NCBI RefSeq assembly: GCF_026616195.1
Contig: NZ_JANHDH010000001.1
Coordinates: forward strand, 2,108,001 to 2,172,000
Direction of reading: 5' to 3'
Origin: Haloarchaeobius amylolyticus
GTDB lineage: Archaea > Halobacteriota > Halobacteria > Halobacteriales > Natrialbaceae
DNA length: 64,000 nt
The position numbers and the translations under genes are program-made. Of the stretch, positions 51,421 through 60,945 are shown piece by piece (the first letter of the stretch is position 1; every line of letters begins with the position of its first letter). The notes beneath the pieces are model-generated. The model was not told the origin of the DNA and made no database searches. It saw nothing but the letters and a program-made list of their open reading frames with translations.

Positions 51421-52335
51421 ATGGGGCTCGCACAGAACCTCATCTTCGGGCTGGTCACCGGCTCGTACATCGCCATCGCGGCCATCGGGTTCACCCTCAT
51501 CTACGGCATCGTGGACATGATCAACTTCGCCTACGGCGAGTACATCACCGTCGGGGCGTTCATCGGGCTGCTCACGGCGAGTGCGCTCCCGCTCCCGCTG
51601 CCGGTGGCGGTGCTCGTCGCGATGGCCGGCGGGGGCATCGCGAGCCTCCTGCTCGCGAAGGTCTTCTTCACGCCCATCAATCACACCGGCCCCATCCCGA
51701 TGCTGCTGACGTCCATCGGGCTCGGGCTCATCCTCCGCAACGCCATCCGGCTGTTCGCGGGGCGGAGCGCCCGGTACTACGACACCGAGACGGCGACGTG
51801 GCGGTTCCAGGGCGTGCCCGACCTCGCGGTCGGGCCGGTCGACCTGCTCGGGAGCTTCTTCGTGACCTCCCAGCAGCTCGTCGTCGTCGGCTGTGCCCTC
51901 GCCGTGTTCCTCGTCCTGCACGCGGTCCTGACCCGGACCGACGTCGGCATCGCGATGCGGGCGATGAGCGACGACGAGGCGCTCGCCCGCGTCCGGGGCG
52001 TCGACACCCAGTTCATCCGCAACAGCGTCTGGGTGCTCGCCGGCGTACTGGCGGGACTGGCCGGCGTGTTGCTCGGCATCCAGACGAACGTCAGCGTCAC
52101 GACGGGGTTCAGCCAGATACTCCAGATACTCTCGGCCGCCATCCTCGGCGGGGCGGGCAGCCCCTACGGCGCCATCGCCGGCTCGTACGTCATCGGGGTC
52201 GTACTCGCGCTCTCGACGGCGTTCCTCCCCTCGGGGATGACCGGCATCTCGTCGGCGGTGGCCTTCGTCATCCTCGTCGTCGTCCTGCTCGTCAGACCGA
52301 GCGGTATCGCCGGCCGGGAGGTGCGTAAGGCATGA
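51421..52335 (+). CDS. livH: ABC transporter permease, LivH type
   Basis: This 304-residue membrane protein has about eight helices. YGIVDMINFAYGEYITVGAF is the LivH signature, and the coupling region is AMSDDEALARVRGVDTQFIR. It would form half of the membrane channel with LivM. The stop overlaps the livM start by four bases. The symbol reflects the family, not a proven substrate. Confidence 0.9.
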   Translation: MGLAQNLIFGLVTGSYIAIAAIGFTLIYGIVDMINFAYGEYITVGAFIGLLTASALPLPLPVAVLVAMAGGGIASLLLAKVFFTPINHTGPIPMLLTSIGLGLILRNAIRLFAGRSARYYDTETATWRFQGVPDLAVGPVDLLGSFFVTSQQLVVVGCALAVFLVLHAVLTRTDVGIAMRAMSDDEALARVRGVDTQFIRNSVWVLAGVLAGLAGVLLGIQTNVSVTTGFSQILQILSAAILGGAGSPYGAIAGSYVIGVVLALSTAFLPSGMTGISSAVAFVILVVVLLVRPSGIAGREVRKA

Positions 52336-53375
52336 GCCTCCGCGACTCGCTCCCCGACCACGACTCCGACCGGGCACTGGTCATCGGCGTCGTCGCCATC
52401 GTGCTGGGGCTCGCCATCGCGGCCACCCCGGTCACGGTGACGATTCCGGGTGACCTCTACGTGTTCTTCGAGGTCGGCATCCTGTTCGTCGTCTACGGCA
52501 TCCTCGTGCTGGGGCTCGACCTCCAGTACGGCCACACGGGGCTCGTGAACTTCGGGCACGTCGTGTTCTTCGCGGCCGGCGCGTACACGGTGGCGATGCT
52601 CTCGGCGGTCGACTCCTTCGAGGGTATCGCGCTGGGTTACCCGTGGCCGCTCGGCCTCCTCGCGGGCGTCCTCGTCGCCGCGCTCCTCGGCGCGTTCGTC
52701 GGAGCGACCTCGCTGCGCCTGCGCGGGGACTTCCTCGCCATCGCGACGCTCGCGACCGCCGAGATCTTCCACTCGCTGTTCATCAACTTCACCGACGTCT
52801 TCGGCGGGTCGACCGGCATCTTCGGCGTCCCGACGCCCCTCGGCGACCTCGCGGGTAGCCGCGACGCGACGCTGGTGGCGACGCTGCTGGTGTTCGGCGG
52901 CTTCGCGGCGCTGACGTTCGCCGTCGTCGCCCGGCTCACCGAGGCACCCTACGGCCGGGTGCTGCGCGCCATCCGGGCCGACGAGCTGGTCACCCGGTCG
53001 GTCGGCAAGACGACGTTCAGCTACAAGATGCAGTCGTTCGTCTACGGCGCCGCCCTCGCCGGCTTCGCGGGCGGCATCTTCGCGATGTACAACGGGGCCA
53101 TCTCGCCGGACTTCTTCGAGCTCCAGGTGACCGTGACCGTCTGGATCGGGATGTTGCTCGGCGGCGCGTCGAAGCACCGGGCGGTGCTCGGCGGCCTCGC
53201 CATCATCATGGGGCTGCGGCTGTTCTCGCGGTTCGCACAGGGCGCCGCCCCCGTCAGCGCCGGCGAGTTCGCGTCCATCCGGCTCATCGTCGTCGGCCTC
53301 ATCCTCGTGCTCGTCATCCGGTACCGGCCGGCCGGCATCTGGGGCGACGAACGCGAACTGGAGGTGGACTCGTGA
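52332..53375 (+). CDS. livM: ABC transporter permease, LivM type
   Basis: This 347-residue membrane protein has about ten helices. LDLQYGHTGLVNFGHVVFFA matches the LivM signature, and the cytoplasmic coupling segment is RAIRADELVTRSVGKTTF. A GGAGGTG Shine-Dalgarno sequence precedes the ATG, within the end of livH. Its stop overlaps the livG start (GTGA). Confidence 0.9.
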   Translation: MSLRDSLPDHDSDRALVIGVVAIVLGLAIAATPVTVTIPGDLYVFFEVGILFVVYGILVLGLDLQYGHTGLVNFGHVVFFAAGAYTVAMLSAVDSFEGIALGYPWPLGLLAGVLVAALLGAFVGATSLRLRGDFLAIATLATAEIFHSLFINFTDVFGGSTGIFGVPTPLGDLAGSRDATLVATLLVFGGFAALTFAVVARLTEAPYGRVLRAIRADELVTRSVGKTTFSYKMQSFVYGAALAGFAGGIFAMYNGAISPDFFELQVTVTVWIGMLLGGASKHRAVLGGLAIIMGLRLFSRFAQGAAPVSAGEFASIRLIVVGLILVLVIRYRPAGIWGDERELEVDS

Positions 53376-54127
53376 GCCTGCTCGACGTCGACGGCCTCGA
53401 CAAGGAGTTCGGGGGGCTCGTCGCCATCGACGACCTCTCGCTCTCGGTCGAGGCGGGCGAGCTGGTCGGCGTCATGGGTCCGAACGGCGCCGGCAAGTCG
53501 ACGTTCTTCAACTGCGTGAGCGGCGTCGTCCAGCCCGACGGCGGGACGGTCCGCTTCGACGGCGAGGACGTGACCGGCGCGGACACCGCCACGCTCGCCC
53601 GCGAGGGGCTGGTCCGGACGTTCCAGCACACCCGCCAGCTCGACACGATGACCGTCCGGGAGAACGTCAGGCTCGCCGCGCCGGACCAGCCCGGCGAGCA
53701 GACGCTCTCGGCACTGCTCCGGACCGACGAGATGCAGGCCACGGAGGCCGAGGTGGCCGCCCGGGCCGACGACCTCATCGAGACGTTCGAGCTGACACGG
53801 CTCGCCGACGAGTACGCGAGCAGCCTCTCGGGCGGCCAGCGCAAACTGCTCGAACTGGCCCGCGTGCTGATGCTCGAGCCCGACCTGCTGTTGCTCGACG
53901 AGCCCTTCGCCGGCGTGAACCCCACGCTCACGAACGAGATCGCGGCCCACATCCGCGACCTGAACGACGACGGGATGACCGTGGTCGTCATCGAGCACGA
54001 ACTCGAGACGCTGACCGACCTCGTCGACCGGCTGGTCGTGCTCCAGCAGGGCAGCCTGCTCGTGGAGGGCGACCCGGAGACGGTATTGAACGACGAGCGC
54101 GTCATCGACGCCTACCTCGGAAGTTGA
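53372..54127 (+). CDS. livG: ABC transporter ATP-binding protein, LivG type
   Basis: This 251-residue ATPase has Walker A GPNGAGKST, signature LSGGQRK, Walker B LLLLDEPFAGVNP and switch His in VIEHELETL. The long insertion QLDTMTVRENVRLA and the family-typical order identify LivG rather than LivF. It starts at GTG after a GGAGGTG Shine-Dalgarno sequence. It would pair with LivF to drive import. Confidence 0.92.
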   Translation: MSLLDVDGLDKEFGGLVAIDDLSLSVEAGELVGVMGPNGAGKSTFFNCVSGVVQPDGGTVRFDGEDVTGADTATLAREGLVRTFQHTRQLDTMTVRENVRLAAPDQPGEQTLSALLRTDEMQATEAEVAARADDLIETFELTRLADEYASSLSGGQRKLLELARVLMLEPDLLLLDEPFAGVNPTLTNEIAAHIRDLNDDGMTVVVIEHELETLTDLVDRLVVLQQGSLLVEGDPETVLNDERVIDAYLGS

Positions 54128-54129
54128 CC

Positions 54130-54885
54130 ATGGAACAGACGACGACACACGACGACGACACGGACGCAGACAGCCGCACCGACCACCTGCTCGACGTCTC
54201 TGCCCTCGACGCGGGCTACGGCGACCTGCAGGTCCTCTCCGGGGTCGACCTGCACGTCGACGAGGGCGAGTACGTCGCGGTCGTCGGCCCGAACGGGGCC
54301 GGCAAGTCGACGGTGATGAAGTCGGTCTTCGGGCTCGCCGACCGCATGGGCGGCAGCATCACCTTCGACGGGACCGATATCACCGACCTCCCGCCCGAGG
54401 ACGTCATCTCGGTCGGGATGAGCTACGTCCCCCAGACCGAGAACGTCTTCCCGTCGCTCACGGTCGGGGAGAACCTCCGCATCGGGGCGTACATCCTCGA
54501 CGAGGTGCCCGAGGCCCGCCGGCAGGCGGTGTTCGACCGCTTCCCGGTCCTCGAAGAGCGCGTCGACCAGGACGCCGGCACCCTCTCCGGCGGGCAACAG
54601 CAGATGCTCGCGATGGGCTGTGCGCTCATGCTCGACCCCGACCTGCTCCTGCTCGACGAGCCGTCGGCCGGGCTCGCGCCCGACCTCGTCGCGGACATGT
54701 TCGACCGCATCGACCAGGTGAACGACGCCGGGACGGCCGTCCTCATGGTCGAGCAGAACGCCAAGGAGGCGCTGCGGCGCTGCGACCGCGGCTACGTGCT
54801 CGCACAGGGCGAGAACCGCTACGAGGGCCGGGGCGACGAACTCCTCGGCGACGACGAGGTGCGCCGGCAGTTCCTCGGCGGCTGA
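54130..54885 (+). CDS. livF: ABC transporter ATP-binding protein, LivF type
   Basis: This 251-residue ATPase has a polar Asp-rich N-terminal tail, Walker A GPNGAGKST, YVPQTENVFPSLTV, signature LSGGQQQ, Walker B LLLLDEPSAGLAP and switch His replaced by Gln in MVEQNAKEAL, all as in LivF. It is the last gene of the operon and lies two bases after livG. The ATG at 54130 is preferred over a TTG two codons earlier. Confidence 0.92.
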   Translation: MEQTTTHDDDTDADSRTDHLLDVSALDAGYGDLQVLSGVDLHVDEGEYVAVVGPNGAGKSTVMKSVFGLADRMGGSITFDGTDITDLPPEDVISVGMSYVPQTENVFPSLTVGENLRIGAYILDEVPEARRQAVFDRFPVLEERVDQDAGTLSGGQQQMLAMGCALMLDPDLLLLDEPSAGLAPDLVADMFDRIDQVNDAGTAVLMVEQNAKEALRRCDRGYVLAQGENRYEGRGDELLGDDEVRRQFLGG

Positions 54886-54908
54886 CCGGCTCCACCCACC
54901 CGTCTCGA

Positions 54909-55628
54909 CTACTTCTCCAGTTTCGCCTTGTAGTACACCTCGCCCTCGTCCACGTCGGTCACCGACCACGGCGTCCCGACGCAGGCGTCCCGCAGTCGGT
55001 CGGGGGCGACCAGCAGGAAGTGCAGCGTCTCGCCGACCAGTCGCTCGCCGTCGCGGTCGTACTCGAAGTGGAACGTCCGGTGGGCCACGCCCTCGCGTGG
55101 GTCGGGCCGGTAGCCGAACATCTCGCCGGTGTCGTCGAGCTTCGCGGGGTCGTACTCGTCGACCCACGCGGTCGCGTCGCTGGTCGTGACGCGGGCGAAC
55201 TCACAGAGCAGGTCCCGGATTCCTGGGATGGAGCCGCCGAGGCCGAGCTGGGTCCCGTTCGCCAGCAGGCCGGGGAACGCGCTCTCGGGGTAGGGCATGT
55301 CGAACATGTCCGCGACGTGGGCGTCCTCGACCCCGCGGTCGCGGGCCGCCTCGACCGCGCCGGGGCTCACGTCGAAGGGGACGACGTCCCTGCCGTGGCC
55401 CTGCAGCCACAGGGCGTACTGGCCGCTGCCACAGCCCACGTCGAGGACCGGCTCCCCGAGCGCCAGGAGTGCCTGTTCCCATGCCTCGTCCATGTCGCGC
55501 ATGTCGCGGAAGTAGTTCGCCTGGATGTGGCCGTCGGCGGTCTCCGGGCCGTCGACGTATCGACACTCGCCGCGGAGGCCGCCGCGCTGGTAGTCCAGCA
55601 TGGCGGCCCCCAGTGGGTCTCCGTCCAT
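54909..55628 (-). CDS. SAM-dependent methyltransferase, class I
   Basis: This 239-residue protein binds S-adenosylmethionine through VLDVGCGSGQYALWL and the acidic VVPFDVSPGAVEAA. The later GLLANGTQLGLGG replaces the usual post-motif region. The C-terminal half, with EYDRDGERLVGETLHFLL, should hold the acceptor site; no acceptor can be named. The ATG at 55628 is used. A palindrome lies over its promoter (55650-55669). Confidence 0.82.
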   Translation of the reverse strand: MDGDPLGAAMLDYQRGGLRGECRYVDGPETADGHIQANYFRDMRDMDEAWEQALLALGEPVLDVGCGSGQYALWLQGHGRDVVPFDVSPGAVEAARDRGVEDAHVADMFDMPYPESAFPGLLANGTQLGLGGSIPGIRDLLCEFARVTTSDATAWVDEYDPAKLDDTGEMFGYRPDPREGVAHRTFHFEYDRDGERLVGETLHFLLVAPDRLRDACVGTPWSVTDVDEGEVYYKAKLEK

Positions 55629-55649
55629 CAGTCTAGCTAACACTGCCCA

Positions 55650-55669
55650 CATTACAAAAATCTGTAATG
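55650..55669 (-). promoter_or_regulatory. palindrome at the methyltransferase promoter
   Basis: CATTACA (55650-55656) and TGTAATG (55663-55669) are perfect 7-base reverse complements six bases apart, and the middle is AT-rich. The site lies 22-41 bases before the methyltransferase start and covers the expected TATA position, as an operator for a dimeric repressor would. Confidence 0.5.
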
Positions 55670-55736
55670 AAATGTGGTAACACCTAGCGTCGCCGACCTG
55701 GCGCGGGGTTCCCACCGTCGCAACCTGTCCCGACAG

Positions 55737-55940
55737 TCAGGCGTCCCCACCTTCCTCGGCCGCGGTCGCGACGTACCAGGGGAGCGACACCACCAGCCCG
55801 GCGACGACGACGAGCAGCGAGAGCGACGCGAGGTTCGCGGCCGTCAGCCCGTCGAGCCCACCGAGGAACGACACCAGCGCCAGCGCGGCGGACGTCACCG
55901 CCCCGACCGCCAGCAGCAGGTACCCGGTTCGACTGCGCAT
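55737..55940 (-). CDS. small two-helix membrane protein
   Basis: This 67-residue protein has a basic start (MRSRTGY), two hydrophobic helices (about 7-28 and 36-58) and a short acidic C-terminus, AAEEGGDA. Membrane orientation would put both ends inside. It is one of several tiny membrane proteins in the window. Function unknown. Confidence 0.7.
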   Translation of the reverse strand: MRSRTGYLLLAVGAVTSAALALVSFLGGLDGLTAANLASLSLLVVVAGLVVSLPWYVATAAEEGGDA

Positions 55941-56032
55941 ACGCTGGCTACGGCGTCGCGGCTAAAACCGTCGCAGTCGACTCCCAGCCGATGGGAACGG
56001 TGGCCGTCGGGCGGGAGTCCTTCACCCACCCG

Positions 56033-57217
56033 TCACTGCCCGACCGCGAGCACCCCGACCAGCGCCAGCCCGGCGGCCAGCGACGCCAGCAACACCGCGA
56101 AGGCGAGCTGGAACCCCGCGAGGTCGGAGACGATGCCGACGACCGCGGGCGCGACCGCCCCGACGCCCATGAGGGCGGTCCGGACCACGCCGAGGCCCCC
56201 GCCCGCGACGGACTCGGGGATCAACTCGACGAGGTAGGCGCCCCGGACCGGCCGGAAGCCGTGGCTGCCGAGGCCGAAGGCGACGACGCTCGCGGCGACG
56301 ACCGGCAGGGGACTCTCCGGCACCGCGACGACCAGTGCCAGTCCCGCGGTCGCCAGCGCCAGCGTCCCGCCGATGACCGTCAGCCGGCCGAGGCGGTCGC
56401 TCAGGTCGCCGGTGACGACCTGCACGAGGCTCACGAGGAACAGGCCCGAGTAGAGGGTCCCGGCGGTCGCCGGCGACAGCCCGGCCGCCTCCTCGAGGTA
56501 CAGGGGCAGGAACGCCACCGCGCCGTTGTAGGTGAACGAGAACAGGACCGTGACGGCGACGAAGACGAGGAACCAGCGGTCCGAGAAGAGGGCGCGGTAG
56601 GCGCTCGCACCGCCACCGCCACTATCGCGGTCCGGCTCGTCGGGCAGCCGCCGCGGGACGCGCCACTGGAACAGGCCCGCGAGGGCGAGCCCGACGACGC
56701 CGCCACCGAGGAACACGACGTGCCAGTCCGGGCCGCCGCCGGCCAGCGCCCAGACCACGGCGGCCGGGGCGACCACGCCGCCGAAGGCCCCGAAGGTGTC
56801 CATCACGCCGAGGGCCCGTCCCGTCCTGCTGGGGTACACCCGCGAGAGCAGGCGGACCGCGACCGTCTTGTGCGCGCCCGTGCCGAGCCCGACGAACACC
56901 ATCACGCCGACGAGGGCGGCGAAGGGGAGCGATATCGAGAGCGCGAGCGCGGCGACGGCTGCGACGATGGCCCCAGCAGTCACGACCCGGACGCCGCCGA
57001 CCCGGTCCGCGAGCAGCCCCGAGGGAAATTGCATCGCGGCGTAGGCCAGCATCAGCGCGGTGAAGGCGCTCCCGACCACCGCGTTCGAGACGCCGTAGGT
57101 ACTCTGGAGCGTCCCGAACAGCGGTGGGAACGCGTATCGAAGGAACTTCGCGAGGAACCAGATGCACGCTGTCAGGACGAGCGCGTCGTAGCTGGCGAGG
57201 TCGCGGAGGCGGGCCAC
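56033..57217 (-). CDS. major facilitator superfamily transporter
   Basis: This 394-residue protein has twelve predicted helices in two halves. The loop GLLADRVGGVRVVTAGA between helices 2 and 3 and GDLSDRLGRLTVIGG between helices 8 and 9 match the MFS motif A. The cargo is unknown. Translation probably starts at the GTG at 57217, immediately after the srp54 stop, giving MARLRDLASYDAL; a longer in-frame extension overlaps srp54 and is rejected. Confidence 0.85.
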   Translation of the reverse strand: MARLRDLASYDALVLTACIWFLAKFLRYAFPPLFGTLQSTYGVSNAVVGSAFTALMLAYAAMQFPSGLLADRVGGVRVVTAGAIVAAVAALALSISLPFAALVGVMVFVGLGTGAHKTVAVRLLSRVYPSRTGRALGVMDTFGAFGGVVAPAAVVWALAGGGPDWHVVFLGGGVVGLALAGLFQWRVPRRLPDEPDRDSGGGGASAYRALFSDRWFLVFVAVTVLFSFTYNGAVAFLPLYLEEAAGLSPATAGTLYSGLFLVSLVQVVTGDLSDRLGRLTVIGGTLALATAGLALVVAVPESPLPVVAASVVAFGLGSHGFRPVRGAYLVELIPESVAGGGLGVVRTALMGVGAVAPAVVGIVSDLAGFQLAFAVLLASLAAGLALVGVLAVGQ

Positions 57218-57218
57218 T

Positions 57219-58622
57219 CTATCCGAACGGGCCGCCACCACCGCCGCCGAGGCCGCCCATGCCGCCACCGCCGCCCTGCTGTTGCATCTTCTTCATCATG
57301 CGCTGCATGTCGCCGTCCATGCCGCCCTGGAACTGCTTCAGGGTGCGCTCCATCATCTTGTGCTGCTGGAGGAGTTCGCGCACCTTCTCCTCGGGCTGGC
57401 CGGAGCCGCGGGCGATGCGTTCGACCTGCTTCTGCCCGATGCCCCGGGGGTTCTCCATCTCCTTGTCGGTCATGGAGTCCATGATGACCTCGAAGCTCCG
57501 CATGCGCTCCTGGGTCACGTCCATGGCGTCGTCGGGCAGCTGGTCCTTGATGCCGCCGCCGAAGCCCGGGATCATGTCCATGATCTGGTCGAGGGGCCCC
57601 ATCTTGTTCATCGCGTCCATCTGCTTCTTCATGTCCTTCAGGGTGAAGTTCCCCTTCAGCATGTCCTCGGGGTCCCAGTCCTCGTCGTCCTCGGCCTGGG
57701 TCTCCTGCATGGCGCGCTCGACGCGCTCGGTGAGCTGCTTGAGGTCGCCCATGCCGAGCAGGCGCGAGATGAAGCCGTCGGGCTCGAAGCGCTCGACGTC
57801 CTTGACCTCCTCGCCGGTCCCGAGGAACGCGATGGACGAGCCGGTCTCGTTGACGGCCGCGAGGGCGCCACCACCCTTCGCGGTCCCGTCGAGCTTCGTG
57901 ATGACGACCCCGTCGATACCGATGGACTCCTCGAACTTCTGGGCCTGCTCCTTGGCGGACTGGCCCATCGCGGCGTCGATGACGAGCAGGTTCCGGTCGG
58001 GGTTCGCCTCGTTCTCGATGCGCTCGATCTGGTCGATGAGCTCCTGGTTCAGGCCGTCACGACCCGCCGTGTCGACGATGCGGATGTCGGCGTCCTCGGT
58101 GGCCGCCATCCCGTCGCGGACGATCTGGACCGGGTCGTCGGCGTCCTCGTCGCCGTAGAAGTCGACCTCGGCGCGCCGGGCCATCTCCTTGGACTGGTCG
58201 TAGGCACCGGGGCGGTCCGTGTCGGTCTGGATGATGGCCGGGCGCATCCCCTTCTTCGAGAACCACCACGCGATCTTCGCCGCGCTCGTGGTCTTCCCGG
58301 ACCCGTACAGCCCGGCGAGGAGGATGGTCTGGTTCTCCAGTGGCAGCTCCGTGGAGTCGCCGACGAGGCCGACCAGCTCCTCGTACACGATGCGGAGCAC
58401 GAAGTCCCGCGCCGGCGTCCCCTTCGGAGGCTCCTCCTCCAGGGCGCGCGTCTTGATGTTGTCCGAGAGGTCCATCACGAGGGAGACGTCGACGTCGGCC
58501 TGCAGGAGCGAGCGCTGGATCTCCTTGACGATCTCCTCGACGTCTTCTTCGGAGAGACGGGACTTCCCGCGGAGCTTGTCGAGCGTGCCCCGCAACGAAC
58601 TCCCGAGGTCATCGAGTACCAT
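57219..58622 (-). CDS. srp54: signal recognition particle GTPase SRP54
   Basis: This 467-residue protein binds signal sequences and 7S RNA and delivers ribosomes to FtsY. The N domain (about 1-90) is followed by the G domain with [13 protein letters not shown] (G1), DTAGRDG (G3) and [10 protein letters not shown] (G4). The Met-rich M domain has [14 protein letters not shown], then [17 protein letters not shown] (RNA-binding helix-turn-helix) and a Gly/Met tail. A GCTTTAAC box lies about 29 bases upstream. ftsY is 1.1 kb away on the same strand. Confidence 0.97.
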   Translation of the reverse strand: MVLDDLGSSLRGTLDKLRGKSRLSEEDVEEIVKEIQRSLLQADVDVSLVMDLSDNIKTRALEEEPPKGTPARDFVLRIVYEELVGLVGDSTELPLENQTILLAGLYGSGKTTSAAKIAWWFSKKGMRPAIIQTDTDRPGAYDQSKEMARRAEVDFYGDEDADDPVQIVRDGMAATEDADIRIVDTAGRDGLNQELIDQIERIENEANPDRNLLVIDAAMGQSAKEQAQKFEESIGIDGVVITKLDGTAKGGGALAAVNETGSSIAFLGTGEEVKDVERFEPDGFISRLLGMGDLKQLTERVERAMQETQAEDDEDWDPEDMLKGNFTLKDMKKQMDAMNKMGPLDQIMDMIPGFGGGIKDQLPDDAMDVTQERMRSFEVIMDSMTDKEMENPRGIGQKQVERIARGSGQPEEKVRELLQQHKMMERTLKQFQGGMDGDMQRMMKKMQQQGGGGGMGGLGGGGGGPFG

Positions 58623-58915
58623 TTACTGTCCGCTAGTCGCGTCGCGCGTTAAAGCCTTTTTCTCGCCGCTCGCACGACAGGAAACCGTTCGTGTTGGTCC
58701 AGCGACGGTAACTGGTTGCTGCAGAGCTTTATGCTGTGGCACCGTGTATCACGTGCTGTGACTGCGTAGCACACCACGAGCTGTCATCCCACTTCCGCAG
58801 TCACTCACCGCCGTCAGAGCGACCGCCCCGGCAGGGGGCGCTCTCGACCCATCGCGTCGGCTACAGGAACTCGTTGCAGCGGGCGCTTTTGCCCGTCCGG
58901 GCCCACGCCCCGAGC
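58623..58915. other. intergenic region between divergent srp54 and SDR genes
   Basis: These 293 bases hold TATA-like boxes at each end: GTTAAAGC (58648-58655) for srp54 and CGCTTTTGC (58884-58892) for the SDR gene. I looked for a 7S (SRP) RNA because of the neighbour and saw no long self-complementary arms or the conserved GNAR-type loop context. No coding frame is convincing. Confidence 0.4.
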
Positions 58916-59587
58916 ATGCCCGAGACAGCCATCGTCGCCGGCGTCGGTCCCTCCCTCGGCGAGGCCGTCGTCCGCGAGTTCGCCGACCGCGGCTGCACCG
59001 TCGGCGCCATCGCCCGCTCGACCGACTACCTGCACGACCTCGCGGACGAGGTCGACGGCGTGGTCCCGTTGCCCGCGGACATCACGGACCCCGAGGCGGT
59101 CGCGGCCGCGGTCGCCGACTTCCACGACGCGGCCGGCCCGGTCGAGTGCCTCGTCCTGAACGCCTTCTTCACCGATACCCGTCCCGGTGGCGTCCGCGAG
59201 GTCGACCTCGACACCCTCGTCGGCGACTGGGAGGTGAACGTCTACGGCGCGGTCGCCTGCGTGAAGGCCTGCCTGGACGACCTCGCGGACCGGCGGGGGA
59301 CCGTCGTGTTCACCGGGTCGCCGTACGCCCACCGCCCGACCGGGGACAGCCTCGCCTGGGACTCGACCACCCCCGCGGTCCACGGGCTCGCCGGCTCGCT
59401 GGCGCGCGACCTCGCCCCGGCGGTCCACGTCGCCTACGCCGTCGTCGACGGCGGCATCGGGACCGCGAGCGGGGCCCTCGACCCTCGCCACGTCGCACAG
59501 GAGTACTGGCACCTCGCCGAGCAACCGCCGGACGCCCGGACGTTCGAACTCGACCTGCGGCCCACCGAGGAGTCCGTCCGGACGTAG
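58916..59587 (+). CDS. short-chain dehydrogenase/reductase-like protein
   Basis: This 223-residue protein starts with TAIVAGVGPSLGEAVVREFA, a variant of the TGxxxGxG dinucleotide-binding motif. LVLNAFFTD stands in the place of the NNAG motif, and the YxxxK catalytic pair is not evident (the region reads GSPYAHRPTGDSLAWDS). It may be a divergent or non-reductase SDR. It lies alone on the plus strand between srp54 and ftsY. Confidence 0.75.
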   Translation: MPETAIVAGVGPSLGEAVVREFADRGCTVGAIARSTDYLHDLADEVDGVVPLPADITDPEAVAAAVADFHDAAGPVECLVLNAFFTDTRPGGVREVDLDTLVGDWEVNVYGAVACVKACLDDLADRRGTVVFTGSPYAHRPTGDSLAWDSTTPAVHGLAGSLARDLAPAVHVAYAVVDGGIGTASGALDPRHVAQEYWHLAEQPPDARTFELDLRPTEESVRT

Positions 59588-59721
59588 GGGTCGGTCGACG
59601 AACCGACCCTGACGACGAATGCCGCACCCGAAACGGGAGCCTTGCCGTGGCTGGTCCGAGTCCGCGGTTCCGGCGTCGAGAACGACCCTGAAGAAGAGGT
59701 TCCGGTTGGCTTCGACTGCAG

Positions 59722-60936
59722 CTACGCCTCGTCCTCCTCGAGCAGGCGCGCGACCATCTCGTCGGGGTCGAACCGTTCGAGGTCGTCGTAGTCCTGGCCC
59801 ACCCCGAGGAAGAGGATGGGCTTGCCCGTGACGTGGGCGATGGAGATGGCCGCGCCGCCGTTGGAGTCGGCGTCGGCCTTCGTGAGGATGGCGCCGTCGA
59901 TGGCGGCCGCCTCGTTGAACTTCTTCGCGCGCTGGACCGCGTCCTGACCGGCGACGGCCTCGTCGACGAAGAGGGTCATGTCCGGGCCGACGACACGGTC
60001 GATCTTCTCGAGCTGGTCCATCAGCCCCTCGTTCGTGTGCAGGCGACCGGCGGTGTCGCCCAGCACCACGTCGATGTCGTGGGCCTCGGCGTACTCGACG
60101 GCGTCGTAGATGACCGCCGCCGGGTCGCCGCCCTGTTCGTGGGCGATGAGCTTCGTGTCGAGGTTGTCGGCGTGCTGCTGTATCTGCTCGTTCGCGCCGG
60201 CACGGTAGGTGTCGCCGTTCGCCATGACCGACGAGAGCCCGCGCTCCTCGAAGTACTGCGAGAGCTTCGCGATGCTCGTCGTCTTCCCGACGCCGTTGAC
60301 GCCGGTGAAGATGATGACGACGGGCTTGTCGGCCTCGGCGACGCGCGCATCGAAGTCGAACTGCCCGACCGAGATGACGTCGTACAGGGCGTCGGCGAGG
60401 GCCTCCTCGACGATGTCGCCCGTCGACTCGGTGAACTTCCGGCGCTCGCCGACGAGCTCCTCCTTGATGTTCTCGAGGATCTCCTCGGCGACGCTCATCT
60501 CCACGTCGGATTCGAGCAGCGCCATCTCGAGCTCCCAGAGCGGGTCCTCGAGGTCCTCCTCCTCGATGACGAACTTGCCCGTGGCGGCCGCCTTCAGTTT
60601 GGAGCCGAAGCCGGTCGAGTTGTTGCCCGACGCTTCCTGCTCCGCCTCGCGGGGGTCGGCCTCGGGGACCGACTCCTCGGCGTCGCCGGCGTCGTCGACG
60701 GGCTCGGCGGCCGGCTCCTCGGGTTCGGCCTCGGGGTCGCTGTCGACTGCGGCGGACGCCTCCGCAGCCGCCGGGTCGGTTGACGCCTCGGGTCGGGCCG
60801 CAGCCACGTCCTCCGCGGCTGCCGCCTCCGCCTCGGCTTCGGGTTCCTCCGCCTCGGCCGCTTCGGCCTTCTCGTCGGCCGTCTCCTCGACGTCCTTGCG
60901 GAAGCTACCCAGTTTCTCCTTCAGGTTGTCGAACAT
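59722..60936 (-). CDS. ftsY: signal recognition particle receptor FtsY
   Basis: This 404-residue protein docks SRP at the membrane. About the first 110 residues are an acidic Ala/Glu-rich domain, usual in halophiles. The NG domain follows with GVNGVGKTTSIAKL (G1), VLGDTAGRL (G3) and TKADADSNGG (G4). The N-terminal MFDNLKEKLGSFRKDVEE may form an amphipathic helix. It is nine bases downstream of pfdA and co-directional, as in many archaea. Confidence 0.96.
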   Translation of the reverse strand: MFDNLKEKLGSFRKDVEETADEKAEAAEAEEPEAEAEAAAAEDVAAARPEASTDPAAAEASAAVDSDPEAEPEEPAAEPVDDAGDAEESVPEADPREAEQEASGNNSTGFGSKLKAAATGKFVIEEEDLEDPLWELEMALLESDVEMSVAEEILENIKEELVGERRKFTESTGDIVEEALADALYDVISVGQFDFDARVAEADKPVVIIFTGVNGVGKTTSIAKLSQYFEERGLSSVMANGDTYRAGANEQIQQHADNLDTKLIAHEQGGDPAAVIYDAVEYAEAHDIDVVLGDTAGRLHTNEGLMDQLEKIDRVVGPDMTLFVDEAVAGQDAVQRAKKFNEAAAIDGAILTKADADSNGGAAISIAHVTGKPILFLGVGQDYDDLERFDPDEMVARLLEEDEA

Positions 60937-60945
60937 CGATATCGG

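Noticed and set aside
48405-52377. Long minus-strand frames across NUDIX, surE and the Liv-type operon
   Set aside because: They are shadows of the plus-strand genes; their products are low-complexity Arg/Val/Gly sequences without motifs.
57218-57268. Longer start for the MFS gene overlapping srp54
   Set aside because: The added residues have no membrane or charged-tail logic, while GTG at 57217 falls just after the srp54 stop.
57219-57350. Gly/Met-rich end of SRP54 as a possible frameshift
   Set aside because: Gly/Met-rich C-terminal tails are normal for archaeal SRP54, and the frame stays open with consistent composition.
58656-58883. Possible 7S (SRP) RNA gene beside srp54
   Set aside because: No long paired arms or conserved SRP-RNA elements could be found by eye; the region carries only short imperfect repeats.
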